Positions 1 through 8,698 of a stretch of 64,000 nt of DNA are shown in pieces (the stretch's first letter is position 1; each line of letters starts with the position of its first letter). The stretch comes from Promicromonospora thailandica. Lineage in GTDB: Bacteria; Actinomycetota; Actinomycetes; Actinomycetales; Cellulomonadaceae. The stretch covers positions 62,001 to 126,000 of the forward strand of contig NZ_JAMTCS010000008.1 of NCBI RefSeq assembly GCF_024171955.1, written 5' to 3'. The notes beneath the pieces are model-generated. The model worked only from the letters and a program-made list of their open reading frames with translations. It was not told the DNA's origin and searched no databases. A program made the position numbers and the translations under genes.

Positions 1-1
1 C

Positions 2-334
2 ATGTGGTTCTGGGTGTGGGCCCTGCTGATCGTGGGCAGCCTCGTCGGAGCGTTCTTCCTGGCCCGTTCTCTGTGGCGGTCGGCGAGAGGACTGCTGGAG
101 GAGCTCGGGCGGGCGTCGCAGCGGTTCGCGGAGTCGGCCGACCGGTTGCAGGAGGCGGCGGACCAGGCGCGGGAGGCGGCGAGCACGCAGCATGCGGGTC
201 CGAGCCTGTTCGACGACGTGACGATCCACTACCAGCGGGTCGACGCCCAGCGGGCGGCACGCACGGAGCGCAGGGAGGCGCGGCGGGCGCGGCACGTGTC
301 GACGTGGCAGAAGTGGAAGCACTTCAACGACTGA
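2..334 (+). CDS. Small membrane-anchored protein upstream of tatA
   Basis: This 110-residue protein opens with one strongly hydrophobic segment (about residues 1-21, rich in W, L, V and F). An Ala/Glu/Arg-rich stretch (about 30-65) likely to be helical follows, and the tail is very basic and probably cytoplasmic. I do not recognise a family. It lies about 155 bp upstream of tatA on the same strand. The ATG at base 2 fits a membrane-anchor start, but only one base precedes it, so a longer N-terminus cannot be excluded. Confidence 0.6.
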   Translation: MWFWVWALLIVGSLVGAFFLARSLWRSARGLLEELGRASQRFAESADRLQEAADQAREAASTQHAGPSLFDDVTIHYQRVDAQRAARTERREARRARHVSTWQKWKHFND

Positions 335-338
335 CGCC

Positions 339-378
339 GTGCCGGTCCTGTGCCGGTCCTGTGCCGGTCCTGTGCCGG
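339..378. repeat. 11-bp tandem repeat, about 3.6 copies
   Basis: The unit gtgccggtcct is repeated at 339-349, 350-360 and 361-371, with a partial fourth copy at 372-378. It begins just past the stop codon of the first gene. It belongs to a set of similar short head-to-tail duplications at gene ends in this window. Confidence 0.9.
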
Positions 379-491
379 GCCCGGGTGGGTCTGCGGGGTC
401 CAGTCATCTCCGGTCCACCTGGGGGCTACCGGGAGGCCCTTCCGGTTCGCGTAGGATCGGACCTGTCCGTACCGCACCATAAGGAGTCACC

Positions 492-785
492 ATGGGCGCC
501 ATGCAGCCGTGGCACTGGATCGTCCTGCTCGTCGTCGTCCTGCTCCTGTTCGGGTCCACCCGGCTGCCGGGCCTGGCCAAGAGCGTGGGGCAGTCGATGA
601 AGATCTTCCGCAAGGAGATGAAGGACCTGCGCGACGACGACAAGGGCAGGGACGGCGACGCCGCCGCACCCGGCACCTCGACGCAGAACACGACCGGGAC
701 CAGCACGGGGACGAGCACCGGGACGGGCTCCGGCTCGGTACCCGGGATCGTCGAGAACAGGGACCGCGACATCCCCAAGGCCTGA
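492..785 (+). CDS. tatA: Sec-independent translocase subunit TatA
   Basis: TatA forms the oligomeric pore-like component of the twin-arginine translocase, which moves folded proteins across the cytoplasmic membrane. The 97-residue protein has one N-terminal membrane helix (about 7-22), the FGSTRLPGLAKSVGQ hinge, an amphipathic helix containing FRKEMKDL, and a disordered polar tail, as in other TatA proteins. The ATG follows AAGGAG with 6-nt spacing. The tail contains a 12-bp DNA tandem repeat (693-728) encoding Thr-Gly-Thr-Ser units, which probably only lengthens the linker. tatC begins 3 nt past the stop codon, so the two are surely co-transcribed. Confidence 0.95.
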   Translation: MGAMQPWHWIVLLVVVLLLFGSTRLPGLAKSVGQSMKIFRKEMKDLRDDDKGRDGDAAAPGTSTQNTTGTSTGTSTGTGSGSVPGIVENRDRDIPKA

Positions 786-788
786 CCG

Positions 789-1562
789 GTGGCACGAACG
801 AAGCGGGCGTCCGACGGCCGGATGCCCCTGCTGGAGCACCTGCTCGAGCTGCGCAAGAGGTTCGTCCTGATCGCGGTCGGCCTCGTGGTGGGGGCCGTGG
901 TGGGCTGGTTGCTGTACGACCCGCTGCTGCAGCTGCTCCAGCGGCCCCTCGTGGTCGCGGAGCAGATGCGCGGCAACGAGATGACGCTGAACTTCGCCGG
1001 GCCGATGGCGGCCCTGGACCTGAAGATCAAGTCGTCGCTGTTCCTGGCCGTGTTCCTGACGTGCCCGTGGTGGCTGTACCAGGTGTGGGCGTTCATCACG
1101 CCCGGCCTGAACAAGAACGAGCGCCGGTACGCGTACGGGTTCGTCGGGGCCGCGTTCCCGCTGTTCCTGGGCGGCGCCTACATGGCGTGGCTCGTGTTCC
1201 CGCACGCCATCCAGATCCTGTCCGGGTTCCTGCCCGACGACGCGACGGCGTTCACCAACGCCCAGGAGTACCTGTCGCTGGTGATGCGGCTGCTCATCGC
1301 GTTCGGGCTGGCGTTCCTGTCCCCGGTGCTGCTCGTGGGCCTGAACTTCGCCGGCCTGATGACCGGCCGGGGCATGCTCGGCGGGTGGCGGTGGGCGGTG
1401 CTCGTGGCGTTCACGTTCGCCGCGATCATCACCCCCACCCCCGACGCGCTGACGATGATCCTGGTGGCGCTGCCGATCTGCGTGCTCTACTTCGGGGCCG
1501 TGGGCGTGTCGCTGCTGCACGACCGGCGGATCGAGCGGCGCCTGGAGGCCGCCGAGCTGTGA
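789..1562 (+). CDS. tatC: Sec-independent translocase subunit TatC
   Basis: TatC is the multi-spanning receptor that binds twin-arginine signal peptides. The 257-residue protein has the family opening MPLLEHLLELRKR (after 11 residues), six predicted membrane segments, and conserved features such as the FITPGL loop and the PTPDALTM segment before the last helices. It starts with GTG immediately after tatA. tatA-tatC followed by a HelY-type helicase matches the mycobacterial Rv2094c-Rv2093c-Rv2092c order. No tatB lies here; it is usually elsewhere in actinobacteria. Confidence 0.96.
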   Translation: MARTKRASDGRMPLLEHLLELRKRFVLIAVGLVVGAVVGWLLYDPLLQLLQRPLVVAEQMRGNEMTLNFAGPMAALDLKIKSSLFLAVFLTCPWWLYQVWAFITPGLNKNERRYAYGFVGAAFPLFLGGAYMAWLVFPHAIQILSGFLPDDATAFTNAQEYLSLVMRLLIAFGLAFLSPVLLVGLNFAGLMTGRGMLGGWRWAVLVAFTFAAIITPTPDALTMILVALPICVLYFGAVGVSLLHDRRIERRLEAAEL

Positions 1563-1616
1563 GGACCCGAGGGTCGGTACCGGTCCGTGTCACACACGGC
1601 CCGTAGGCTGTCCCTC

Positions 1617-4523
1617 ATGAACGACCTGAGCCCTTCGGAGCGGTACACGGCTTTTCGGACCCGGAGTCGTTCCGCGGCTCAGCACCCCGAGCTGGCACGG
1701 TTCCGGGAGGTCGTCGGGTTCGACCTCGACGACTTCCAGGTCACCGCGTGCGAGGCCCTCGAGCAGGGCCGCGGCGTCCTGGTCGCCGCGCCCACCGGGG
1801 CGGGCAAGACCGTCGTGGGCGAGTTCGCCGTGCACCTGGCCCTCGCCTCCGGACGCAAGGCGTTCTACACCACGCCCATCAAGGCGCTGTCCAACCAGAA
1901 GTACGCCGACCTGGTGCGCCGCCACGGCGCGGACAACGTCGGCCTGCTCACCGGCGACACCACCATCAACGGTGACGCGCCCGTGGTCGTCATGACCACC
2001 GAGGTGCTGCGCAACATGCTGTACGCCGGGTCCACCACCCTGGACGGCCTGGCCTACGTCGTCATGGACGAGGTGCACTACCTCGCCGACCGGTTCCGCG
2101 GCCCCGTGTGGGAAGAGGTCATCATCCACCTCTCCGACGACGTGCAGCTCGTGTCCCTGTCGGCCACCGTGTCCAACGCGGAGGAGTTCGGCGACTGGCT
2201 CGAGATGGTGCGCGGCGACACCGCCGTCGTCGTCTCCGAACGACGCCCCGTGCCCCTGTGGCAGCACGTGCTCATGTCCTCCCCGGAGCCGCGCGGCAAG
2301 CCGCGCCTGCTGGACCTGTACGCCGGGCACGTCGACCCGACCGACCCCGGCACCAGCCCGCCCATCAACCCCGACCTGTCCGCCGCGTTCCGCTCCGGGC
2401 GGGGCGGCACCCGCCCCGGCGACCACGGCGGACGCGGTCGCGGCTACCGGGGCAGGGGCGACCGCGGCTACCGCGGGCCCGGCGGGCGCCGCACCGGCGG
2501 CCACGGCAGCGACATGGGGCCGGCCCGCCGCACCCCGCCACGGTTCGTCGTCATCGACGCCCTGGACGCCGACGGGCTGCTGCCCGCCATCTACTTCGTG
2601 TTCTCCCGCGCCGGGTGCGAGGCCGCCGTCGACCAGTGCCTCAAGGCCGGCCTGCGGCTGACCACCCCGCAGGAGGAGGCCACGATCCGCGCCGTCGTGG
2701 AGGAACGCACCGCCGCCATCCCGCCCGAGGACCTCGACGTGCTCGGCTACTGGTCCTGGTCGCAGGCCCTGGCGCGCGGCGTCGCCGCCCACCACGCCGG
2801 CATGCTGCCCGTGTTCAAGGAGACCGTCGAGGACCTCTTCTCCCGCGGCCTGGTCAAGGTCGTGTTCGCCACCGAGACCCTCGCCCTGGGCATCAACATG
2901 CCCGCCCGGTCCGTCGTGCTGGACAAGCTCGTCAAGTGGGACGGCACCAGCCACGTACCCGTCACCCCCGGCGAGTTCACGCAGCTCACCGGGCGCGCCG
3001 GACGCCGCGGCATCGACATCGAGGGGCACGCCGTCGTCGTCGACCACCCCGCCCTGGACCCCGTCGCGCTGGCCGGTCTCGCGTCCAAGCGCCTGTACCC
3101 GCTGCGGTCCAGCTTCCGGCCCACCTACAACATGGCCGTCAACCTCGTCGCCCAGGTCGGCCGCGACCGCGCCCGCGAGGTCCTGGAGACCTCCTTCGCG
3201 CAGTTCCAGGCCGACCGCGGCGTCGTCGGCCTGGCCAAGCAGGCCCAGGCGCACGCCGAGGCCCTCGACGGGTACGCGAAGGCCATGACCTGCGACGTCG
3301 GCGACTTCGCCCAGTACATGGACCTGCGGCGCGCCATCAAGGACCGCGAGCGCGAGCTGTCCCGCGCGGCCACCGGCGCGCGGCGGGCCGAGGTCGTCGC
3401 GTCCCTGGAGAAGCTGCGCCGCGGTGACGTCGTGGAGGTGCCGTCCGGGCGCCGGCGCGGGTACGTGCTCGTGCTCGACCCGGGCGAGCCGGGCGGGTTC
3501 GACGGGCCCCGCCCCACCGTGCTCACCCAGGAGCGGCAGGTCAAGAAGCTCACCCTGGCCGACGCGCCGGACGGCCTGGTGACCGTCACCACCGTGAAGA
3601 TCCCCAAGTCGTTCAACCCGCGCAAGCCCGACGCGCGCCGCGACCTGGTCTCCACGATGCGCAACGCGCTCGGCGCCATGGCGGACGACGTGCCCTCCGC
3701 GCACACGTCCAGCAGCCCGGTCGGTGCGGGCCGGGCCGCCCGCGGCGGCAACCCGCGCCGCCGTGCCGACGCCGCCACCGACACCGAGCTCGCCCGCCTG
3801 CGCACGGCACTGAAGAACCACCCCTGCCACGCCTGCCCGGACCGGGACGACCACGCCCGCTGGGCCGAGCGGTGGAACAAGCTCAAGCGGGAGCACGACC
3901 AGCTCGTGCGCCGCGTCGAGGGCCGCACCGGGTCCATCGCGCGCACCTTCGACCGCACCCTGGACGTGCTGCTCACCCTCGGGTACCTGCAGCGCACCGA
4001 GAAGCGGGTGCGGGTGACCGACGACGGGCGGTGGCTGCGCCGCCTGTACGCGGAGAACGACCTGCTGCTGGCCGAGTGCCTGCGCCGCGGCGTGTGGGAC
4101 GGCCTCGACCCGGCGGGCCTCGCCGCCGTCGTGTCCACGGTCGTCTACCAGGGGCGGCGGGACGACGCCCCCGACCCGTACATCCCCGGCGGGCCGACCG
4201 GGCGCCTGGCCGCCGTCCTGGACGACACCCAGCGGGTGTGGTCCGAGGTGGACGACCTGGAGGAGGCGCACGGCATCGACGCGACCGGGCCGCTCGACCT
4301 GGGCCTGGTCGGGGCGATGCACCGGTGGGCGTCCGGCAAGGGCCTGGACAGCGTGCTGCGCGGCTCCGACCTCGCGGCCGGCGACTTCGTGCGCTGGTGC
4401 AAGCAGGTGGTCGACGTGCTCGACCAGCTCGGCGGCGCCGCGCCGTCCGAGAGGCTGCGCACCACGGCCCGCAAGGCGCAGGACGCCGTGCTGCGCGGGG
4501 TGGTGGCCTACTCCAGCCTGTGA
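1617..4523 (+). CDS. helY: Ski2/HelY-type DEVH-box RNA helicase
   Basis: This 968-residue superfamily 2 helicase shows motif I (APTGAGKT, about residue 60), motif II DEVH, motif III SAT and motif VI QLTGRAGRRGID. It has the C-terminal winged-helix/ratchet and DSHCT-like helical parts of Ski2/Mtr4 enzymes, so an RNA-unwinding role in decay or processing is likely. An unusual RGG-rich, low-complexity insertion (about residues 258-302) lies between the two RecA domains. A GTG 30 nt upstream (1587) is in frame. I prefer the ATG because TAGGCT at 1604-1609 sits 7 nt before it, a typical leaderless -10 box. Synteny with tatAC is conserved in actinobacteria. Confidence 0.93.
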   Translation: MNDLSPSERYTAFRTRSRSAAQHPELARFREVVGFDLDDFQVTACEALEQGRGVLVAAPTGAGKTVVGEFAVHLALASGRKAFYTTPIKALSNQKYADLVRRHGADNVGLLTGDTTINGDAPVVVMTTEVLRNMLYAGSTTLDGLAYVVMDEVHYLADRFRGPVWEEVIIHLSDDVQLVSLSATVSNAEEFGDWLEMVRGDTAVVVSERRPVPLWQHVLMSSPEPRGKPRLLDLYAGHVDPTDPGTSPPINPDLSAAFRSGRGGTRPGDHGGRGRGYRGRGDRGYRGPGGRRTGGHGSDMGPARRTPPRFVVIDALDADGLLPAIYFVFSRAGCEAAVDQCLKAGLRLTTPQEEATIRAVVEERTAAIPPEDLDVLGYWSWSQALARGVAAHHAGMLPVFKETVEDLFSRGLVKVVFATETLALGINMPARSVVLDKLVKWDGTSHVPVTPGEFTQLTGRAGRRGIDIEGHAVVVDHPALDPVALAGLASKRLYPLRSSFRPTYNMAVNLVAQVGRDRAREVLETSFAQFQADRGVVGLAKQAQAHAEALDGYAKAMTCDVGDFAQYMDLRRAIKDRERELSRAATGARRAEVVASLEKLRRGDVVEVPSGRRRGYVLVLDPGEPGGFDGPRPTVLTQERQVKKLTLADAPDGLVTVTTVKIPKSFNPRKPDARRDLVSTMRNALGAMADDVPSAHTSSSPVGAGRAARGGNPRRRADAATDTELARLRTALKNHPCHACPDRDDHARWAERWNKLKREHDQLVRRVEGRTGSIARTFDRTLDVLLTLGYLQRTEKRVRVTDDGRWLRRLYAENDLLLAECLRRGVWDGLDPAGLAAVVSTVVYQGRRDDAPDPYIPGGPTGRLAAVLDDTQRVWSEVDDLEEAHGIDATGPLDLGLVGAMHRWASGKGLDSVLRGSDLAAGDFVRWCKQVVDVLDQLGGAAPSERLRTTARKAQDAVLRGVVAYSSL

Positions 4524-4591
4524 GGTGAACCGCGGGTGGTCCTGCCTGCGCGGTCGCGCCCGGATGCTGCCGATCGCATACAGTTCCGAGC

Positions 4592-6355
4592 GTGAGCCAG
4601 CCTGTCCGATCCATCCTGTACCGCAACGGTGTGGTCCATTCCGCCGCCGACCCGTTCGCCGAGGCGATCCTCGTGGACGACGGCGTGGTGGCCTGGCTCG
4701 GTGCCGACGACACCGCCGCCGGGCTGGCCGCGCGCGCCGACCGCGTCGTCGACCTGGACGGAGCCCTGGTCACCCCGGGGTTCGTCGACGCGCACGCGCA
4801 CGTCCTGGAGAGCGGCCTGGCCGCCGACTCGGTGGACCTGAGCGTCGGCGGGGGAGTGCGGTCCCTCGGTGAGGCGCTGGCCGTGCTGCACGGCCGGTCA
4901 CGCCGCCTGGAGGTGTCCGACCCGTCGGGCGAGCGGGTGCTCCTCGCGTTCGGGTGGGACGAGCAGGCCTGGCCCGAACGGCGGGCGTTCACCCGCTCGG
5001 AGCTGGACGCCGCGTGCGGCGGGCGCGCCGTGTACGCGGCCCGCGTCGACGTGCACTCCGCGGTCGTGTCCAGCGCGATGGCCGCCCGCGCCGGCATCGA
5101 GCACGACCCCGCCTGGACCGGCACCGGCCTGTCCGGCTCCGGGTGGTCGGACGCCCCCGCCCAGACCGGCCTGGTCACCGCGGACCTGCACCACACCGTG
5201 CGCGCCGTGGCGCACACCCTGACCGCCGAGCACCGCACCCGCCTGTACCGCGACACCCTCGCCGCGTGGGCCGCCCGCGGCATCGTGTCCGTGCACGAGA
5301 TGAGCGGCGAGCACCTCGACACCCGCGCCGGGCTGGCCGAGCTGCACGCCCTGACCAGCGACCCGGCCGGCGGCCTGCCGCACCTGGCCGCCTACCGTGG
5401 CGAGCTGTGCCGCACCGCCGACGACGCCCGCGCGCTGCTGGCCGAGCTGCCGTTCCTGTCCGGCATCGGCGGCGACCTCAACGTCGACGGGTCCATCGGG
5501 TCCCGCACCGCCGCGCTGCGCAGCCCCTACTCCGACCTGCCCGCCGACCCGTCCTCGGCGTCGTTCACCGGCACCCTGACCAACCCCGACGGCACGCCCT
5601 GGACCGGGAACCTGTACCTGAACGCCGACCAGATCGCCCACCACCTGGCCGCCGTCCAGGAGGCAGGCGTGCAGGGCGCGTTCCACGTCATCGGCGACCG
5701 CGCCATGGACGAGATGGTGCTCGGCCTGCAGGTCGCCGCGCAGATCACCGGCGACAGCGCCGTGCGCGCCGGCCACCACCGCATCGAGCACGCCCTGTTC
5801 GTCGACGCGACCACGCTGGCCGCGCTGCTCGTGCGGGGCGTGGGCCTGTCGGTGCAGCCCGCGTTCGACACAGCGTTCAACACCCGGGCCGGCGGCGGCC
5901 AGGGCGTGTACGTGACCCGGCTGGGCGCCGCGCGCGCCGGGTCGCTCATGCCGTTCGCCGACCTCGCGCAGGCCGGTGTGCCGCTCGCGTTCGGCTCGGA
6001 CACCCCCGTCACCCCCGTGGACCCCTGGCAGGGCGTGCGCGCCGCGACCGGCCACGAGGACCCCGACCAGCGCATCTCCGCCGGGGCCGCCTTCCGCGCC
6101 CACACCCGCGGCGGGTGGCGCCTGGCCGGCCTCGACCACACCGGCGCCGGACAGCTGCGCGTCGGCGCCCCCGCCCACCTGGCCGTGTGGCGTGCCGAGC
6201 AGCTCGGCGTGCAGGCCGCACCCGGCCGCCTGGCGTCCTGGAGCGAGGAGGCCCGCGCCGGCACACCCCTGCTGCCCGACCTGTCGCCCGACGCCCCCAC
6301 CCCCGAGTGCCTGCACACCCTGCGCGACGGCGTCGTCATCCACGACACGTTCTGA
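4592..6355 (+). CDS. Amidohydrolase, YtcJ-like
   Basis: This 587-residue enzyme is an amidohydrolase-3-family metal-dependent hydrolase. Visible signatures are the HAHV metal-binding motif after the N-terminal beta-sandwich, HRIEHALFVD in the middle and FGSDTP near the C-terminus. The substrate of YtcJ-like members is generally unknown and cannot be inferred here. The GTG start is preceded by TACAGT (4579-4584) with 7-nt spacing, suggesting a leaderless message. It stands between helY and lnt on the same strand with short gaps, but each gene appears to have its own promoter. Confidence 0.88.
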   Translation: MSQPVRSILYRNGVVHSAADPFAEAILVDDGVVAWLGADDTAAGLAARADRVVDLDGALVTPGFVDAHAHVLESGLAADSVDLSVGGGVRSLGEALAVLHGRSRRLEVSDPSGERVLLAFGWDEQAWPERRAFTRSELDAACGGRAVYAARVDVHSAVVSSAMAARAGIEHDPAWTGTGLSGSGWSDAPAQTGLVTADLHHTVRAVAHTLTAEHRTRLYRDTLAAWAARGIVSVHEMSGEHLDTRAGLAELHALTSDPAGGLPHLAAYRGELCRTADDARALLAELPFLSGIGGDLNVDGSIGSRTAALRSPYSDLPADPSSASFTGTLTNPDGTPWTGNLYLNADQIAHHLAAVQEAGVQGAFHVIGDRAMDEMVLGLQVAAQITGDSAVRAGHHRIEHALFVDATTLAALLVRGVGLSVQPAFDTAFNTRAGGGQGVYVTRLGAARAGSLMPFADLAQAGVPLAFGSDTPVTPVDPWQGVRAATGHEDPDQRISAGAAFRAHTRGGWRLAGLDHTGAGQLRVGAPAHLAVWRAEQLGVQAAPGRLASWSEEARAGTPLLPDLSPDAPTPECLHTLRDGVVIHDTF

Positions 6356-6394
6356 CCCGGCCGACGCCGTCGGCGCCGCGGGTAGGCTGCGCTC

Positions 6395-8011
6395 GTGCGC
6401 GCGCCCGAGCCGTCCCGGCTGCTGTCCCTGTTCCTCGCGGTGACCGGGGGCCTGGTCCTCTGGGCCGCGTTCCCCGACGCCGGGGTCTGGCCCGCCGCGT
6501 TCGTCGCGGTCGCTGTCCTCTACTGGTCCCTCGGCCGCGACCACGCCGCCTGGAACGCCCTGGTCGGCCTGCTGTTCGGCCTCGCGTTCTTCCTGCCGCA
6601 CCTGTGGTGGGCGCACGAGTCCACCGAGACCGCGCCCTGGATCGCCGTGTCGACCGTGGAGGCCCTGTTCCTGGCCGCGTTCGGCGCCCTGTGGACCTGG
6701 GCACGCCGGGCACGGTTCCTGCGCCGCCGCGGCTGGCGGCTCGCCGCCGCGTTCGCCGTGCTGTACGTGGCCGTGGAGCAGTGGCGCGCCGAGCTCCCGT
6801 TCGGTGGCTTCCCCTGGGGCCGGCTGGCCTGGGCCATGGCCGGCGCCCCCACGGGTCGGGCCGCGTGGCTCGGCGGCACCGTCGCCGTCGGCCTCCTGGT
6901 CGCGTTCGCCGGCGCGCTGCTCGCCCTCGCCGTCGCGGCCGCGCTGCGGGCCCGGGCGGGCCGCGCCGTCGGGGCCCTGCTGCTGGGTGCCGCGGTCGCC
7001 GTCGGGCCGCTGGTGCTGCCGCTGCCCGCCTCCGCGAGCGCCGGGCCGGTGGCGACGCCGGACGGGCAGGAGGTGTACGACGCGGGCAGCGACCTGGCGG
7101 AGCGGGGCACGCTCTGGGCGGGTGCGGTGCAGGGCGACGTGGGGGAGCCGGGCCTGGGTGCGTTCGCGAACCGGGCCGAGGTGCTGAACAACCACCTGCA
7201 GGGCACGTACACGCTCGCGGAGAGCTTCGCGGGGGAGCTGGACGTGGTGCTGTGGCCGGAGAACGGCAGCGACCTGGACCCGCAGGAGGCGCCCGACGTG
7301 GCGCGGGGCCTGGACGCGGCGGCGACGGCGGTGGGGGCGCCGATCCTGGTGGGTGCGCAGGAGTTCCCGGAGACGGGTGGGCGGTACAACGTGTCGCTGC
7401 TGTGGCAGGCGGGCACCGGGGTGATCGGGCGGTACGCGAAGCAGCATCCGGCGCCGTTCGGTGAGTACATCCCGCTGCGGTCGGTGCTGCGGGTGTTCTC
7501 GGACCAGGTGGACCGGGTCACGACGGACATGATCGCGGGGGTGAACCCGCCGTTCGTGGACGTGCCGAGCCGGCTGGGGCAGGGGGACCACCGCCTGGGT
7601 ACGGTGATCTGCTTCGAGGTGGCGTACGACGAGATCGTGCGGGACGCGGTGCTCCAGGGCGCGCAGGTGCTGGTGGTGCCGACGAACAACGCGTCGTTCG
7701 GGTTCACGGCGGAGTCGACGCAGCAGCTGGCGATGTCGCGGGTGCAGGCGATCACGACGGGCCGGGCGACGGTGCAGATCTCGACGGTGGGGGTCTCGGG
7801 GGTGATCACGCCGGACGGCACGGTGGTGCGCAGCACGGGGCTGTTCACGGCGGACGAGTTCGTCGCTCACCTGCCGTTGCGGTCGTCGGTCACGCCGGCG
7901 GTGGCGGCGGGGTACTGGCCGGGGTGGGTGGTGGGCGGCCTGGCGGTGCTGCTGGTCGTCACGGGTCTGGTGACGGGCATCGCGGGCCGCCCGCGCACGG
8001 CGCAGGCATGA
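6395..8011 (+). CDS. lnt: Apolipoprotein N-acyltransferase
   Basis: Lnt transfers an acyl chain to the N-terminal cysteine of lipoproteins at the outer face of the cytoplasmic membrane. The 538-residue protein has several N-terminal membrane helices, a large extracytoplasmic nitrilase-like domain and a C-terminal membrane helix. The catalytic triad is visible as E289 (WPEN), K349 (YAKQHPAPFGEY) and C406 (ICFEVAYDE). The GTG start follows TAGGCT at 6383-6388 by 6 nt (leaderless pattern). In many actinobacteria lnt is fused to or followed by the dolichol-phosphate-mannose synthase ppm1 and then rbpA. Here rbpA follows convergently and ppm1 is absent. Confidence 0.93.
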   Translation: MRAPEPSRLLSLFLAVTGGLVLWAAFPDAGVWPAAFVAVAVLYWSLGRDHAAWNALVGLLFGLAFFLPHLWWAHESTETAPWIAVSTVEALFLAAFGALWTWARRARFLRRRGWRLAAAFAVLYVAVEQWRAELPFGGFPWGRLAWAMAGAPTGRAAWLGGTVAVGLLVAFAGALLALAVAAALRARAGRAVGALLLGAAVAVGPLVLPLPASASAGPVATPDGQEVYDAGSDLAERGTLWAGAVQGDVGEPGLGAFANRAEVLNNHLQGTYTLAESFAGELDVVLWPENGSDLDPQEAPDVARGLDAAATAVGAPILVGAQEFPETGGRYNVSLLWQAGTGVIGRYAKQHPAPFGEYIPLRSVLRVFSDQVDRVTTDMIAGVNPPFVDVPSRLGQGDHRLGTVICFEVAYDEIVRDAVLQGAQVLVVPTNNASFGFTAESTQQLAMSRVQAITTGRATVQISTVGVSGVITPDGTVVRSTGLFTADEFVAHLPLRSSVTPAVAAGYWPGWVVGGLAVLLVVTGLVTGIAGRPRTAQA

Positions 8012-8016
8012 CAGAA

Positions 8017-8052
8017 GACCGCCGCCCGGACCGTGTGGTCCGGGCGGCGGTC
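8017..8052. terminator. Bidirectional hairpin between lnt and rbpA
   Basis: A perfect 16-bp GC-rich inverted repeat (8017-8032 with 8037-8052) encloses a 4-nt GTGT loop in the 72-bp gap between the convergent lnt and rbpA genes. There is no U-tract, as is common for high-GC actinobacterial terminators. Confidence 0.85.
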
Positions 8053-8083
8053 CTCGTCGGCTGTCGCGGCGACGCCGTGGGCG

Positions 8084-8428
8084 TCAGGCCGAGCGGCGCA
8101 GCTTGCCGGCGCGCAGGAGCTCCAGGCGCTCGTCGAGCAGGTCCTCGAGCTCCTTGACGGTGCGGCGCTCCAGCAGCATGTCCCAGTGGGTGCGCTGAGG
8201 CTTGGTGGCCTTGGGCTCGGGCTTCTCGGCGTCGCGGAGCAGCGCCTCCTCGCCGCAGCGGCACTCCCAGATCGGGGGGACGTCCGCGTCGGTGGCGAAG
8301 GGCAGGATGATGGTGTGGCCGTTGGGGCAGTCGTAGTAGGCCTGGAACCGAGGGGCGAAGTCCACGCCCTCGTCGGACTCCATGCTCTTACTACCGATGC
8401 TCATACCGCGCAGGGACCGGTCGGGCAC
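8084..8428 (-). CDS. rbpA: RNA polymerase-binding protein RbpA
   Basis: RbpA binds RNA polymerase and principal sigma factors, stabilises open complexes and is near-universal in actinobacteria. The 114-residue protein contains the family signatures DRSLRG at the N-terminus and RTHWDMLLERR with a helical sigma-interaction domain near the C-terminus. C34, H38, C56 and C58 resemble the zinc ligands described for Streptomyces RbpA. I chose the GTG at 8428 over the ATG at 8404 because GGAGG lies 5 nt upstream and the extra residues align with the mycobacterial N-terminus. A SigR-like promoter lies about 55 bp upstream. Confidence 0.95.
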   Translation of the reverse strand: MPDRSLRGMSIGSKSMESDEGVDFAPRFQAYYDCPNGHTIILPFATDADVPPIWECRCGEEALLRDAEKPEPKATKPQRTHWDMLLERRTVKELEDLLDERLELLRAGKLRRSA

Positions 8429-8481
8429 GATGTCCTCCAGAGGGTTGTCGGGATGGGTGGTGGAAAAAGGTCCGTAGTGCC

Positions 8482-8507
8482 AACGCAGGGACCCTCGGTG
8501 ATGTTCC
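8482..8507 (-). promoter_or_regulatory. Candidate SigR/SigH-type promoter of rbpA
   Basis: Read on the minus strand, GGAAC (8507-8503) and GTT (8484-8482) are separated by exactly 18 nt. This matches the GGAAY-N18-GTT promoter of the thiol-oxidative-stress sigma factor SigR/SigH. rbpA is a known SigR target in Streptomyces coelicolor, so the match is biologically sensible. Confidence 0.65.
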
Positions 8508-8656
8508 AGCCGCCTGATCAGGCTACGCGTCGCAGGTGCGCTCGCAAGCGCACTCCGGGCAAACTGGGCGCTGATGTGCGCGATCTCACGTGCGTCCGGG
8601 CGGGTACGGGTGGCCGCCGGGGAACAATCGAGTCCACCACCCGGTTGAGCCGGATG

Positions 8657-8674
8657 TTCATGCAGATGCATGAA
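8657..8674. promoter_or_regulatory. Perfect palindrome, candidate operator of the LLM/FMN-reductase pair
   Basis: TTCATGCA and TGCATGAA flank a central GA. The 18-bp site lies 24 bp upstream of the LLM monooxygenase start, between likely promoter and ribosome-binding positions. The size and symmetry fit a dimeric repressor (for example MarR- or PadR-like). No regulator gene is adjacent. Confidence 0.55.
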
Positions 8675-8698
8675 ACAACCTGAGGGGAGCGCTCCATC

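Noticed and set aside
492-785. Calling the first Tat gene tatB
   Set aside because: Short length, the FGSTRLPGLAKSVGQ hinge and linkage to tatC without a longer charged C-terminus fit TatA better.
1590-4322. Minus-strand open frame of about 910 codons opposite helY
   Set aside because: No recognisable domain and extreme His/Gly/Val bias. The plus strand encodes a full helicase.
8536-8553. GTGCGCT/AGCGCAC inverted repeat in the rbpA-LLM gap as a terminator
   Set aside because: Only 7 bp, between divergent genes where no terminator is expected; common by chance at this GC content.
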